The notes beneath the pieces were generated by a model. It was given only the letters and a program-made list of their open reading frames with translations. It was not told where the DNA came from and made no database searches. A program made the position numbers and the translations under genes. Positions 40,341 through 49,449 of a stretch of DNA of 64,000 bases are shown piece by piece. Position 1 is the first letter of the stretch, and every line of letters begins with the position of its first letter. The stretch comes from Actinomycetota bacterium (GTDB lineage Bacteria > Actinomycetota > Actinomycetes > Actinomycetales > Dermatophilaceae). Location of the stretch: the NCBI GenBank assembly GCA_020161815.1, contig JAIUOP010000004.1:92507-156506 (forward strand), read 5' to 3'.

Positions 40341-41218
40341 AGGTCGAGGGCCAGATCGAGGATCGGGCTGGAGTGGGTGAGCCCGCCGACGGACATGAAG
40401 TCGACGCCGGTCGCGGCATAGGCGGCAGCCACCTCGAGCGTGAGCCCGCCGGTCGCCTCGAGCTCGACCGCCTCGCCGAGCTCCTCCTCGAGCGCACGCA
40501 CCGCCGCGACCGTCTCCCCCAGGAGCTCGACAGACATGTTGTCGCACAACAGGAATCGCGCACCCGCGCGCACGGACTCCAGCGCCTCCGCGGTCGTGGT
40601 CACCTCGACCTGGATGGTGACCTCCGGGTATGCCGTCCGCACGGCTTCGTAGGCGGCCGTCAGTCCGCCCGCAGCGAGCTTGTGGTTGTCCTTGATCATC
40701 GCCACGTCGTAGAGGCCCATGCGCTTGTTCGTGCCGCCACCGCAGCGCACGGCGTACTTCTCCAGTGCGCGCAGCCCCGGCGTGGTCTTGCGGGTGTCGA
40801 GGACCAGGGCCTTGGTCCCCTCGAGCTCGTCGGCCCAGCGGCGCGTGTGGGTCGCGATGCCGGAGGTGCGGCAGATGATGTTGAGGATGGTCCGCTCGGC
40901 GACGAGGGTGGCGTGGGTCGAGCCCTCGATGGTGGCGATCCGGTCGCCGCGGCGCACCCGCATCCCGTCCGTGGCGTGGAATTCAACTGTTGGCGAGACC
41001 GCGCCGATCCGCTCGGCCACCGCCTCGATGACGAGGGTGATCGCCGGAATGCCGGCCACCACGCCGTCAGCGCGCGCGACGATGTGCCCGATGCACTCCT
41101 GGCTCGCTGGAATCGTGGCGAACGTCGTGACGTCCAGGCTCCGACGCCCCAGGTCCTCGTCCAGGGCAGTGGCCACGACGCGCACCGCGTCGGTGTAGGG
41201 GAAGCGGTGATCGCTCAT
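40328..41218 (-). CDS. nadC: nicotinate-nucleotide pyrophosphorylase (carboxylating)
   Basis: Turns quinolinate and PRPP into nicotinate mononucleotide (de novo NAD). It has 296 residues: TILNIICRTSGIATHTRRW, LVLDTRKTTPGLRALEKYAV, RCGGGTNKRMGLYD, MIKDNHKLAAGG, IQVEVTTTAEALE, FLLCDNMS and LEATGGLTLEVAAAYAATGV. Start ATG 41218 overlaps the nadB stop (ATGA). Confidence 0.96.
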   Translation of the reverse strand: MSDHRFPYTDAVRVVATALDEDLGRRSLDVTTFATIPASQECIGHIVARADGVVAGIPAITLVIEAVAERIGAVSPTVEFHATDGMRVRRGDRIATIEGSTHATLVAERTILNIICRTSGIATHTRRWADELEGTKALVLDTRKTTPGLRALEKYAVRCGGGTNKRMGLYDVAMIKDNHKLAAGGLTAAYEAVRTAYPEVTIQVEVTTTAEALESVRAGARFLLCDNMSVELLGETVAAVRALEEELGEAVELEATGGLTLEVAAAYAATGVDFMSVGGLTHSSPILDLALDLDSD

Positions 41219-42939
41219 GACTCTCCCTCAAGGGTCGCAGTGCTCGTCAGGTCCATCGGCTCGACGGGCGTCTCGGTGATCGACAGCGTGCCGTCCGGGC
41301 GACGCACCACCGTGTGCTGATGGCGCAGCCACCGGTCGTCGTCGCGCTCCGGGAAGTCGCTGCGCACGTGCCCCCCGCGCGTCTCCTCGCGCCGACCGGC
41401 GACGCTCGAGAGGACGATGCCCAGGTGCAGCAGGTTGGTGCTCTCCCAGGAGCGGGGGCCGGCTGACTCGATCATGGGCAGCGCCGCCAGTCGCGCGCAC
41501 TCCTCCAGCGCCGCCGCTGTGGACTCCGCCGATCGCACCGGCCCTGATCCGCGCGTCATGGCGCGCTGCAGCTCGAGCCGGTGGCGGCTGTCGAGGATGC
41601 CCTCGTCCTCCGACCGTGGGCACGGAGCCGCCGGCATCGGCAGCTCTCCCCGCGCGATCCGCGCCGTGACGTCCTCGGCGCTGCGGTGCGCGAAGACCAA
41701 CCCCTCCAGGAGGGAGTTGGAGGCCAACCGGTTGGCGCCGTGGACACCCGAGCACGCGACCTCACCCACGGCATACAGACCCTCGATCGAGGTGCGGCCG
41801 TCGTGGTCGGTCTCCACCCCACCACCGATGTAGTGCTGGGCCGGCGCCACCGGCAGCAGCTCGGTCGCCGGGTCGAAGCCGAGCTCGCGGCAGCGCGCCA
41901 CGATCGAGGGGAAGCGCCGCTGAAGGAACTCCGCCCCCAGGTGCCGGGCGTCGAGGAAGACGTGGTCCTGCCCGGTCTCGGCCATGCGCCGCAGGATCGC
42001 CCGCGCCACGACGTCGCGCGGTGCCAGGTCCGCGAGCTCGTGCTGGCCCTGCATGAAGCGCACCCCGTCGACGTCGACGAGGAAGGCGCCCTCCCCGCGC
42101 ACCGCCTCGGAGATCAGCGGCTGCTGCCCCGTCGAGCCCTCCCCCAGCCACAGGACCGTGGGGTGGAACTGGATGAACTCGAGGTCGGTGATCCGGGCCC
42201 CCGCCCTCAGGGCCACCGCCATGCCGTCCCCGGTCGCGACCGACGGGTTCGTCGTCGAGGTGTAGATCTGCCCCAGCCCACCGGTCGCGAGCACCACCGC
42301 GCGCGCGTTCGCCGCGCCGACGCCGTCGATCTGACCCTCGCCGATGACGTGGAGCGTCACGCCGCACACCCGGGCGTCCGCACCCTCACCGGAGGTGAGC
42401 AGGTCGACGACGAGGGCGTGCTCGATGATCTCGATGCCCGGGTCGTGCTGCACGGCATAGAGGGCTTCGATGAGCGCGCGCTCGATCTCCTTGCCGGTGG
42501 CGTCACCGCCGGCGTGGGCGATCCGGTCGCGGTGGTGGCCGCCCTCGCGGGTGAGCTTGATGCCGCCGACGTCGTCGCGGTCGAACTGCGCCCCCAGCTC
42601 CACCAGCTGCCGCACCCGCTCGGGCCCCTCGGTGACGAGGATGCGCACGGCCTCGGGGTCGCACAGCCCGACGCCGGCCACGAGTGTGTCGTGCAGGTGC
42701 TCCTCCGGGGAGTCCTCGGGGTCGAGGGCGGCGGCGATCCCGCCCTGGGCCCAGGCCGTCGACCCGGCATCGAGCACGGTCTTGGTCACCAGGAGCACGC
42801 GGTCGACACTCTCGCGCAGGCGAAGGGCGCAGGTCAGGCCCGCGATCCCGGAGCCGACGACGATGACATCGGCACTCGTCGTCCATCCGGGGTCGGGCGC
42901 GGTGAGGCGACGCGGGATGGCCAGGTGGGCGGACGGCAT
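41215..42939 (-). CDS. nadB: L-aspartate oxidase
   Basis: FAD enzyme that makes iminoaspartate for quinolinate synthesis. It has 574 residues: DVIVVGSGIAGLTCALRLRE (FAD), GSTAWAQGGIAAALDPEDSP, LTREGGHHRDRIAHAGGDAT, VVLATGGLGQIYTSTTNP, LEFIQFHPTVLW and GLYAVGEVACSGVHGANRLA. ATG 42939 (MPSAHLAIPRR) is chosen; the frame is open further upstream but that part overlaps the panC end region. No nadA is in this window. Confidence 0.95.
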   Translation of the reverse strand: MPSAHLAIPRRLTAPDPGWTTSADVIVVGSGIAGLTCALRLRESVDRVLLVTKTVLDAGSTAWAQGGIAAALDPEDSPEEHLHDTLVAGVGLCDPEAVRILVTEGPERVRQLVELGAQFDRDDVGGIKLTREGGHHRDRIAHAGGDATGKEIERALIEALYAVQHDPGIEIIEHALVVDLLTSGEGADARVCGVTLHVIGEGQIDGVGAANARAVVLATGGLGQIYTSTTNPSVATGDGMAVALRAGARITDLEFIQFHPTVLWLGEGSTGQQPLISEAVRGEGAFLVDVDGVRFMQGQHELADLAPRDVVARAILRRMAETGQDHVFLDARHLGAEFLQRRFPSIVARCRELGFDPATELLPVAPAQHYIGGGVETDHDGRTSIEGLYAVGEVACSGVHGANRLASNSLLEGLVFAHRSAEDVTARIARGELPMPAAPCPRSEDEGILDSRHRLELQRAMTRGSGPVRSAESTAAALEECARLAALPMIESAGPRSWESTNLLHLGIVLSSVAGRREETRGGHVRSDFPERDDDRWLRHQHTVVRRPDGTLSITETPVEPMDLTSTATLEGES

Positions 42940-42965
42940 ACCGGCAAGTGTCCTTTGTCCGTGGG

Positions 42966-43907
42966 TCAGGGGTGGGCGCTCAGGCTGGTGGCCTCGGGGG
43001 TGAACACGTCGAGCATGCCGCCGCCCGGCCCGACGAGGACGGGCGTGTTGTCGATGAGGCGGGTCGTGCCCACGCGCGCGGCGACCGCGAGCAGGGCCTC
43101 GCCGCGGTACCACTCGGGCACATCGGCCAGCGTCGTCGGGTGGACGAGGACGAGGTAGTCGACGAGGGCCAGAGGCTCCTCGACGAGCACCTCGCGTGCA
43201 GCTCGGCGGATCGACGAGGGCCCGTATGCCGCAGCGTCGCCTCCCGCGCGCAGGGCACGGCTCAGGCAGAGGGCGACTTCGCGGTCGGACTCGGTGAGGT
43301 AGGTGTTGCGGCTGCTCATCGCCAGGCCGTCGTCCTCGCGCACGGTCGGGACGGCGACCACCTCGACCGGGAAGTCGAGGTCGCGGACCATGCGGCGGAT
43401 GAGGAGCAGCTGCTGGGCGTCCTTCTGGCCGAAGTAGGCCGTCCGGGCGCCGGTGAGGTGGAGCAGCTTGGCGACGACGGTGAGCATGCCGTCGAAGTGG
43501 CCCGGGCGGGACTGGCCCTCGAGCACCGTGCCGAGCGGACCGGCGGAGATGCGCACGCCCGGGTCACCGTCGGGGTAGACGACATCGGGGGTCGGCGCGA
43601 AGACGACGTCGACTCCCGCACTCGTGCAGATCTCCATGTCGGCGTCGAAGGTGCGGGGGTAGCGCGAGAGGTCTTCCTTGGGACCGAACTGCAGTGGGTT
43701 GAGGAAGATCGTGACGATGACGTGGTCGTGCTCGGCCCGTGCCCGCTTCACCAGCTGCGCGTGCCCGTCGTGGAGGGCGCCCATCGTCATGACGACGGCG
43801 ACATCGCGACTGGTGAGGGCTGCGCGCGCGGCGCGCAGCTCGGTGCGGGTGTGCGCGACGACCGGTGCAGTGGGCTGCTCGGTGGTGTGAGAGGTGGAGT
43901 CGGTCAC
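42966..43907 (-). CDS. panC: pantothenate synthetase
   Basis: Joins pantoate and beta-alanine with ATP. It has 313 residues: VVMTMGALHDGHAQLVKRAR (HxGH), IFLNPLQFGPKEDLSRYPR, SRPGHFDGMLTVVAKLLHL, YFGQKDAQQLLLIRRMVRDL and the KMSKS-like MSSRNTYL. ATG/GTG start at 43907 overlaps the DUF2520 stop by 4 nt, forming DUF2520-panC-nadB-nadC. Confidence 0.96.
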   Translation of the reverse strand: MTDSTSHTTEQPTAPVVAHTRTELRAARAALTSRDVAVVMTMGALHDGHAQLVKRARAEHDHVIVTIFLNPLQFGPKEDLSRYPRTFDADMEICTSAGVDVVFAPTPDVVYPDGDPGVRISAGPLGTVLEGQSRPGHFDGMLTVVAKLLHLTGARTAYFGQKDAQQLLLIRRMVRDLDFPVEVVAVPTVREDDGLAMSSRNTYLTESDREVALCLSRALRAGGDAAAYGPSSIRRAAREVLVEEPLALVDYLVLVHPTTLADVPEWYRGEALLAVAARVGTTRLIDNTPVLVGPGGGMLDVFTPEATSLSAHP

Positions 43908-44788
43908 GACGTCTCCTGGTCAGCGAGGGTGTCCAGCAGGGGCTCTGCTTGGGCCGGGCGCAGCCGACCGGAGTCGAGGGCACGCACCGCGGTCGCCCGC
44001 GCGAGGGCGACATAGGTGCGCCGGATCTCCGGGGAGATCGCCTCGAGGGCGGACAGATGCGCGTCAACGGTACCGACATCACCCCGCGACACCGGACCGG
44101 TGAGGGCTCCGTCACGCAGGCGCAAGGCGTTGTCGAGGGCGGCGCGCACGAGCGGACCGAGGACGAGGTCGGGCTGCTCGACGTCGGCGGCGTCGAGCAC
44201 GTCGAGCGCCTGCGCGATGAGGGTGACGAGGTGGTTGGCGCTGTGGGCGAGCGCGGCGTGGTAGGTCACCCGCTGCTCCTCCTCGACCCAGACCGGCGTG
44301 CCGCCCATGTCGAGGACGAGCGCCATCGCCAGCTCCCGCAGGGCGCGGGGTGCGGTGACGCCGAAGGCGCAGTCTGCGAGCCGATCGAGGTCCATCGCAG
44401 TCCCCGAGAAGGTCATCGCCGGGTGGAGCGCCAGCGGCAGGGCATGCGCCGACCGCACCGGCTCGAGCTCGCCGATGCCGTGCCGCCCACTGGTGTGCGC
44501 GACCAGCTGCCCTGCCTCGATGGCCCCCGTTGCGACCAGCCCTGCGACGAGATCGGCCAGGGCGTCATCGGGCACGGCGAGGAGCACCAGGTCATGGCCG
44601 CTGACAGCCCGCGGGAGGTCGACGACGGGAACTCCCGGGAGGAGCTCGGCCGCGCGGTCACGGCTGGCCTGGCTCACGGCATACACCCCGGCGACCTCGT
44701 GCCCGGCGCGGACGAGCGCCGCACCGAGGACGGCCCCCACGCGACCGGCGCCCACGATGCCGACGCGAAGGCGGGCCGGATGCTCCAT
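43904..44788 (-). CDS. Rossmann-like / DUF2520 protein (putative NADP oxidoreductase)
   Basis: A 294-residue two-domain protein: an N-terminal nucleotide fold RVGIVGAGRVGAVLGAALVR, then VLLAVPDDALADLV, VAHTSGRHGIGELEP, and a helical DUF2520 half (FGVTAPRALRELAMALVLDM, YHAALAHSANHLVTLIAQAL). This architecture resembles ketopantoate reductase/6PGDH-type enzymes and in actinobacteria typically precedes panC, which suggests but does not prove a pantothenate role (panE-like). ATG 44788. Confidence 0.86.
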   Translation of the reverse strand: MEHPARLRVGIVGAGRVGAVLGAALVRAGHEVAGVYAVSQASRDRAAELLPGVPVVDLPRAVSGHDLVLLAVPDDALADLVAGLVATGAIEAGQLVAHTSGRHGIGELEPVRSAHALPLALHPAMTFSGTAMDLDRLADCAFGVTAPRALRELAMALVLDMGGTPVWVEEEQRVTYHAALAHSANHLVTLIAQALDVLDAADVEQPDLVLGPLVRAALDNALRLRDGALTGPVSRGDVGTVDAHLSALEAISPEIRRTYVALARATAVRALDSGRLRPAQAEPLLDTLADQETS

Positions 44789-44799
44789 GGGGCCCAAAT

Positions 44800-45761
44800 C
44801 TATGCGGTTGTGTGACCCTCGACGCGCTCCGGCCAGTCGTGAGTCCCACGACCGGCCAGTCCCAAGGCCTGCAGGTCTGCCGCCACCGCCTCCGGCTCGT
44901 CCCGGAGCTCCCGTGCCGTGCACCGCACGATGGTCCGGCCGGGGCCCGACAGTCGCCGCTGGCGCGCGAGGTCCTCCTCCCAGTGCTCGGCGTCCATGTG
45001 GAAGGCACCGTCCACTTCGAGCACGAGCAGGGATCCATCCGGCAGGCGCCACTCACAGTCGGTGAAGCGGCGCCGACCGGCCGAGTCGCGGCGCCTGACC
45101 TGGCGCCGCGGAGGCGGCAGCCCGAAGCGCCGACACATCCGGCGCACATCGATCTCGGCCACGGACCCGGCTCCCTCGCCGATGTCCGTCAGGGCCGCTC
45201 GCAACAGTCGGGACCAGCGCAGTGGCCGCATCCGCGGCAGCTCTGCCATGAGATCAGCAGGAGCGGTCAGTCCTTGCTGGACGACCGCGGCGAGCAGGCC
45301 TTGTGCCGTGCGCCTGTTGATCTCATACCCCGCGGTGAGGAGGGCGGCGGGCTCCACACGAGCGACGGGGAGCTCTGCGCGGACGATCGCCGGCGGTCCA
45401 AGGGGCGTCGCGTTCGCAGGAACCTGATGCCGGCGACCGGCTCAGGGCGCGCATCGTCATCGATGAGGATCGTGACGTGCTCGCGGGGCCAATGCCGCAG
45501 GCCGTGGCGTTCCAGCGCCGTGTAGCCGCCGACGAGCGAGGGCCCGCCGGCGTGCAGGACCCCCAGCCAGCACAGTTGCTCCCTGGTGAGTTGGCCGGTG
45601 AAGGTGCTGATGACAGTTGGGCTGCGCAACGCCCACCGTTGGGCCGTGATCTGGCTGCGCACCCGGTCCGCGTCGAAACCCAGCTGCCTGAGCTGCGCGC
45701 GGGCGAGCAAGCCGTCCTGGTGCGCGGCGAGCCGCAGCACTGCGTCCGGGATCGGCCTCAT
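44800..45761 (-). pseudogene. frameshifted AbiEi-antitoxin-like plus DUF559-type endonuclease-fold protein
   Basis: Two adjoining frames make one protein of a common actinobacterial type. The first (from ATG 45761) has a wHTH start, VLRLAAHQDGLLARAQLRQL, DADRVRSQITAQRWALRSPT, then LVGGYTALERHGLRHW and VAGIRFLRTRRP. Homology then moves to another frame: GPPAIVRAELPVARVEPAAL, VVQQGLTAPADLMAEL, CRRFGLPPPRRQVRRR and the nuclease-like SLLVLEVDGAFHMDAEHWEED (Vsr/DUF559 fold). The switch is near 45395-45410, next to a GGGG run (45402-45405). It could be a true inactivation or a base-count error in the sequence. Confidence 0.75.
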
Positions 45762-45879
45762 GGGCGCCCAGCCTGCCCTCAGTCCGCTGGTTCGCTCGTC
45801 GGATATCCACAGGGCTGACCAGTCGTGGGAGTAAGGACGGGCGATGTCCCGCCGTGAGTCCCACAACTAGATTGGCTGG

Positions 45880-46869
45880 GTGATCCCCTGGCGCGAGGCG
45901 TGGCAGCACGCGCTCTACGGCCCCGGGGGCTTCTACCGCCGCCCCGAAGGCCCCGCCGGTCACTTCACGACCGCGACCCACGGGAGCCTTGGCCCCGCGT
46001 TCGCCGAAGGTGTCGCGGCGCTCGCCGCCCGCGAGGGGGTGTGCCGTGTCGTCGACCTCGCGTGCGGCCGCGGCGAGCTGCTGGCTCACCTCCGGCGGCT
46101 CGGCGTGGACCTGGAGTTGACCGGCGTCGACGTCGTCGACCGCCCGGCGTCCCTGCCCGCCGACGTGCACTGGCTGCGCTCCCCCGGCGGGCCCGACCTG
46201 CCCGACGAGCTCGCCGACCTCGACGACACGCTCATCGTGGCGAACGAGTGGCTCGACGTCATCCCGTGCACGATCGCGCAGGTCGACGACGAGGGTGTCG
46301 GCCGGGTCGTCCTCGTCGACGCCACGACGGGCGAGGAGTCCCTCGGCGACCCGATCCCCGAGGACGACGCTCGTTGGGTCGCCCAGTGGTGGCCGAGTGC
46401 CGTTGCGGGAGAGCGGGTCGAGATCGGCTCGACGCGCGACCGAGCCTTCGCCGAACTCGTCTCCCGCGTGCGGTCGGGTGTGGTGCTCGCGATCGATTAC
46501 GGCCACACACGGGCGCAGCGGCCGACCGAGGGCACCCTCGCGGCCTATCGCGAGGGCGTGCCCACCCTGCCGGTGCCCGACGGCAGCTGCGACCTCACCG
46601 TCCACGTCGCACTCGACTCGCTCGGCGCCGACGAGCTGACCACGCAACGCGACGCCTTGCGCGACGTCGGCCTCGTGGCCGCGCCGGTGCCCCACGACCT
46701 CGCCAGCCGGGACCCGTCCGCCTACCTCGAGGCCCTCGCCCGGCGGAGCGCAGTGGGCGCACTCACCGATCCGCGCGGGCTCGGGGGGTTCGGCTGGGCG
46801 CTGACCCGCCGGGGCCAGGGCGCGGTCCCGCGACGGGCGCCCCGGCATACGGCAGACTCGGGTGCGTGA
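45880..46869 (+). CDS. MidA/NDUFAF7-family SAM-dependent methyltransferase
   Basis: A 329-residue class I methyltransferase. Seen: [20 protein letters not shown] (SAM motif I), [20 protein letters not shown], matching the ANE(F/W)xDxxP signature of the MidA family, and [20 protein letters not shown]. In mitochondria the family member NDUFAF7 dimethylates Arg85 of the NuoD homolog NDUFS2. Here its stop overlaps the start of a NuoD homolog (GTGA), which strongly suggests the same enzyme-substrate pair. GTG 45880 follows TAGATT (45868-45873) with 6 nt between. Confidence 0.82.
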   Translation: MIPWREAWQHALYGPGGFYRRPEGPAGHFTTATHGSLGPAFAEGVAALAAREGVCRVVDLACGRGELLAHLRRLGVDLELTGVDVVDRPASLPADVHWLRSPGGPDLPDELADLDDTLIVANEWLDVIPCTIAQVDDEGVGRVVLVDATTGEESLGDPIPEDDARWVAQWWPSAVAGERVEIGSTRDRAFAELVSRVRSGVVLAIDYGHTRAQRPTEGTLAAYREGVPTLPVPDGSCDLTVHVALDSLGADELTTQRDALRDVGLVAAPVPHDLASRDPSAYLEALARRSAVGALTDPRGLGGFGWALTRRGQGAVPRRAPRHTADSGA

Positions 46870-48032
46870 GCACCGAGGTGAGTGAGACGACCGTTGCGCT
46901 GGGCGCCGGTGGTTTCACCAGCGCCGACATGGTGCTCAACATCGGCCCGCAGCACCCGGCCACCCACGGCGTGCTGCGGCTGCGCATCGTCCTCGACGGC
47001 GAGCGGATCGTCAGCGCCGACCCGATCATCGGCTACATGCACCGCGGGGCGGAGAAGCTCTTCGAGGTGCGCGACTACCGCCAGATCACCGTGCTCGCCA
47101 ACCGGCACGACTGGCTCTCGGCGTTCGGCAACGAGCTCGGCGTGGTGCTCGCCGTCGAGCAGATGCTCGGAATGGAGGTGCCGGCGCGCGCGGTGTGGCT
47201 GCGCACCCTGCTCGCCGAGCTCAACCGGGTCCTGTCGCACCTGATGTTCCTCGGGTCCTATCCGCTCGAGCTCGGGGCGATCACCCCCGTCTTCTATGCG
47301 TTCCGCGAGCGCGAGGAGCTCCAGGCCGTCATGGAGGAGGCCTCCGGCGGGCGGATGCACTACATGTTCAACCGGATCGGCGGCCTCAAGGAGGACGTCC
47401 CCGCCGGATGGTCGGGGCGGGTGCGAGAAGCACTGGCCGCCGTGCGCCGACGGCTGCCCGAGCTCGAGTCGCTCATCGTCGGCAACGAGATCCTGCTCGC
47501 CCGCACCAAGGGCGTCGGGGTCCTCGACCGGGCGACCGTCGAGGCCTACGGCGTGAGCGGCCCGATCGCGCGCGCGGCGGGCCTCGACATCGACCTGCGT
47601 CGCGACGCGCCCTACCTCGCGTATGCCGAGTTGTTCGCTCCCGGTGGGCCCGGCCGGGTCGTGACGCGGCCCGAGGGCGACTGCTTGGCACGGCTCGAGG
47701 TGCTGCTCGAGCAGGTGCACGTGTCACTCGACCTCGCCGAAGCCTGCCTGGACCGGCTCGCCGAGCTGCCCCCGGGGCCGGTCAACCAGCGCCTGCCGAA
47801 GGTGCTCAAGGTGCCCGAGGGCGAGCACTACGTCGCGACCGAGAACCCGCTGGGCTTCAACGGCTACTACCTCGTCTCCACCGGCGAGAAGACGCCCTGG
47901 CGGCTCAAGCTCCGGTCGGCCTCGTTCAGCAACGTCCAGGTGCTCTCGCAGATGCTGCCGGGGCAGCTCGTCGCCGACATGGTGGCGATCCTGGGGTCGA
48001 TGTTCTTCGTCGTCGGCGACGTCGACAAGTAG
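46866..48032 (+). CDS. NADH-quinone oxidoreductase subunit D homolog, outside a nuo operon
   Basis: A 388-residue complex I 49-kDa-type subunit: [110 protein letters not shown]. No other nuo gene is near. Arg60 in HRGAEK aligns with bovine Arg85, the methylated residue. Where most NuoD have an (R)-x-(D/E)-Y-L quinone-site Tyr it has HDWL (Trp), and the usual D-x-V-x-G-E-V-D-R end is [11 protein letters not shown]. So it may be a paralog with altered quinone or partner use. GTG 46866. Confidence 0.88.
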   Translation: MSTEVSETTVALGAGGFTSADMVLNIGPQHPATHGVLRLRIVLDGERIVSADPIIGYMHRGAEKLFEVRDYRQITVLANRHDWLSAFGNELGVVLAVEQMLGMEVPARAVWLRTLLAELNRVLSHLMFLGSYPLELGAITPVFYAFREREELQAVMEEASGGRMHYMFNRIGGLKEDVPAGWSGRVREALAAVRRRLPELESLIVGNEILLARTKGVGVLDRATVEAYGVSGPIARAAGLDIDLRRDAPYLAYAELFAPGGPGRVVTRPEGDCLARLEVLLEQVHVSLDLAEACLDRLAELPPGPVNQRLPKVLKVPEGEHYVATENPLGFNGYYLVSTGEKTPWRLKLRSASFSNVQVLSQMLPGQLVADMVAILGSMFFVVGDVDK

Positions 48033-48073
48033 GCCCGGGGAGCGTGACGACGGGCGGCGTCAGTGACCGATCG

Positions 48074-48562
48074 TCAGTCGGGGGTGTCTGCGCCGTCGGG
48101 ATGGCGGGGGTCCTGTGGAGGCAGGCGGCACCACGACTGTGCCCAGAGGCCGGCGGCGGCGAGGAGGGTGGCGCCGAGGGTGAGCAGGGCGAAGATCCAG
48201 ACGCGTTCCCGGTATGCCGTGAGGTCGAGTCCGCGCAGGAGCAGGGCGAGCTGCGCGGCGTACCACCCGGCGGCAGCGGCCCCGGTGAGGGCGCCCGCCT
48301 GGGCGAGCACGAGGGCTCGCGCGGCTCGGAGCGGCTCCACCCGGGTGCCGCCGCGCACGTGCGCCCGCACCGGCCACGCGACCCGGAGGACGAAGGCGAC
48401 GAGCAGCCCGAAGAGGACGACGGCCAGCCAGGGAGCCGGCGGGATGAGCCGCCCGGTCCGCTCCCACAGCAGCCAGCCGATCGAGGACAGGCCACCGACG
48501 ACGAGGAAGACCGAGACCACCTGCGCCGGGGACAGGCCGCGTCGGCTCATGGGCGCACTCAT
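48074..48562 (-). CDS. DUF3180 family membrane protein
   Basis: A 162-residue protein with four membrane segments (VVSVFLVVGGLSSIGWLLWE, PWLAVVLFGLLVAFVLRVAW, QAGALTGAAAAGWYAAQLAL, WIFALLTLGATLLAAAGLWA), the DUF3180 pattern. It regularly follows folK in actinobacteria, as here: ATG 48562 overlaps the folBK stop (ATGA). An in-frame ATG at 48550 is possible. Function unknown. Confidence 0.85.
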   Translation of the reverse strand: MSAPMSRRGLSPAQVVSVFLVVGGLSSIGWLLWERTGRLIPPAPWLAVVLFGLLVAFVLRVAWPVRAHVRGGTRVEPLRAARALVLAQAGALTGAAAAGWYAAQLALLLRGLDLTAYRERVWIFALLTLGATLLAAAGLWAQSWCRLPPQDPRHPDGADTPD

Positions 48563-49449
48563 GAGCAGCACCCGCCCTCGTCGGCGTCCGACACCCGCAC
48601 ACCGCTGATGTCGACGGTGGCGAGCAGCTCCGAGACGGCCACGACGTCCTCGCCCACCCGCAGCCGGGCGTGCGGGTCGGCGTCGAGCCATGGCACCAGC
48701 ACGAAGGCGCGCTCGTGGGCTCGCGGGTGCGGCAGGGTCAGTTCAGGTCGATCCGAGAGCCACTCCTCGGGGGATCCCGGCGTGCCGTACTGGATCAGGT
48801 CGAGGTCGAGCGTCCTTGCGCCCCAACGGATCTCGCGGGTCCGGCCGTGCTCGGCCTCGATCCGGTGCAAGGCCCGCAGCAGGCGTGGCGCCGACCACCG
48901 GGAGCGGGCGACGGCGACCTGGTTGGTGTAGGTCGGCTGCTCCGGGCCGCCCACCGGTTCGGTCTCGAAGGCCTGTGAGATCTCGACACCGGCCAGGCCG
49001 GGGCAACCGATGAGCGCGGTCCCGGCCGAGAAGAGCGTCCCCTCCACGTCGCCGAAGTTGGCGCCGAGCGCGATGACGACGGGCACGAGATCCCTCGTGC
49101 GTGTCACCGAGACGGTGACGTCACCGAAGGGCACCCCGACCGGGGCCTGCGGCTTGTGCACCGTCACCGTGACCTCGTCGACGAGGCGGTGGGTGAGGAC
49201 GTCGCCGGCGATGGCCTCGGCCAGCGCCTCGATGAGGTCGAAGGGCTCCCCCTCGATCCGGGCCAGGACCTGGGCGCCGATCTCGCCGTAGTTGACCGTG
49301 TCCACGAGGTCGTCCGTGGCGCCGGCACCGGCGAGGTCGGCCTCGACCGCCACGTCGACGACGAAGACCTGCCCGTCGCGCTTCTCGTGGTCGAAGACGC
49401 CGTGGTGGCCGGTGCCGCGGACTCCGCTGAGGACGATCCGGTCAGCCAT
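48559..49449 (-). CDS. folBK: fused dihydroneopterin aldolase / HPPK
   Basis: Two folate steps in one 296-residue protein. Residues 1-118 are Fol[61 protein letters not shown]. Residues 125-296 are FolK: PVVIALGANFGDVEGTLFSA, YTNQVAVARS, IRWGARTLDLDLIQYG (ATP/Mg Asp pair) and LTLPHPRAHERAFVLVPWLD. FolB-FolK fusion is common in actinobacteria. ATG 49449 overlaps the folP stop by 8 nt. Confidence 0.94.
   Translation of the reverse strand: MADRIVLSGVRGTGHHGVFDHEKRDGQVFVVDVAVEADLAGAGATDDLVDTVNYGEIGAQVLARIEGEPFDLIEALAEAIAGDVLTHRLVDEVTVTVHKPQAPVGVPFGDVTVSVTRTRDLVPVVIALGANFGDVEGTLFSAGTALIGCPGLAGVEISQAFETEPVGGPEQPTYTNQVAVARSRWSAPRLLRALHRIEAEHGRTREIRWGARTLDLDLIQYGTPGSPEEWLSDRPELTLPHPRAHERAFVLVPWLDADPHARLRVGEDVVAVSELLATVDISGVRVSDADEGGCCS

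Noticed and set aside
44800..45761. Two separate small genes
   Set aside because: Family homology runs from the first frame directly into the second, so one frameshifted gene fits better.
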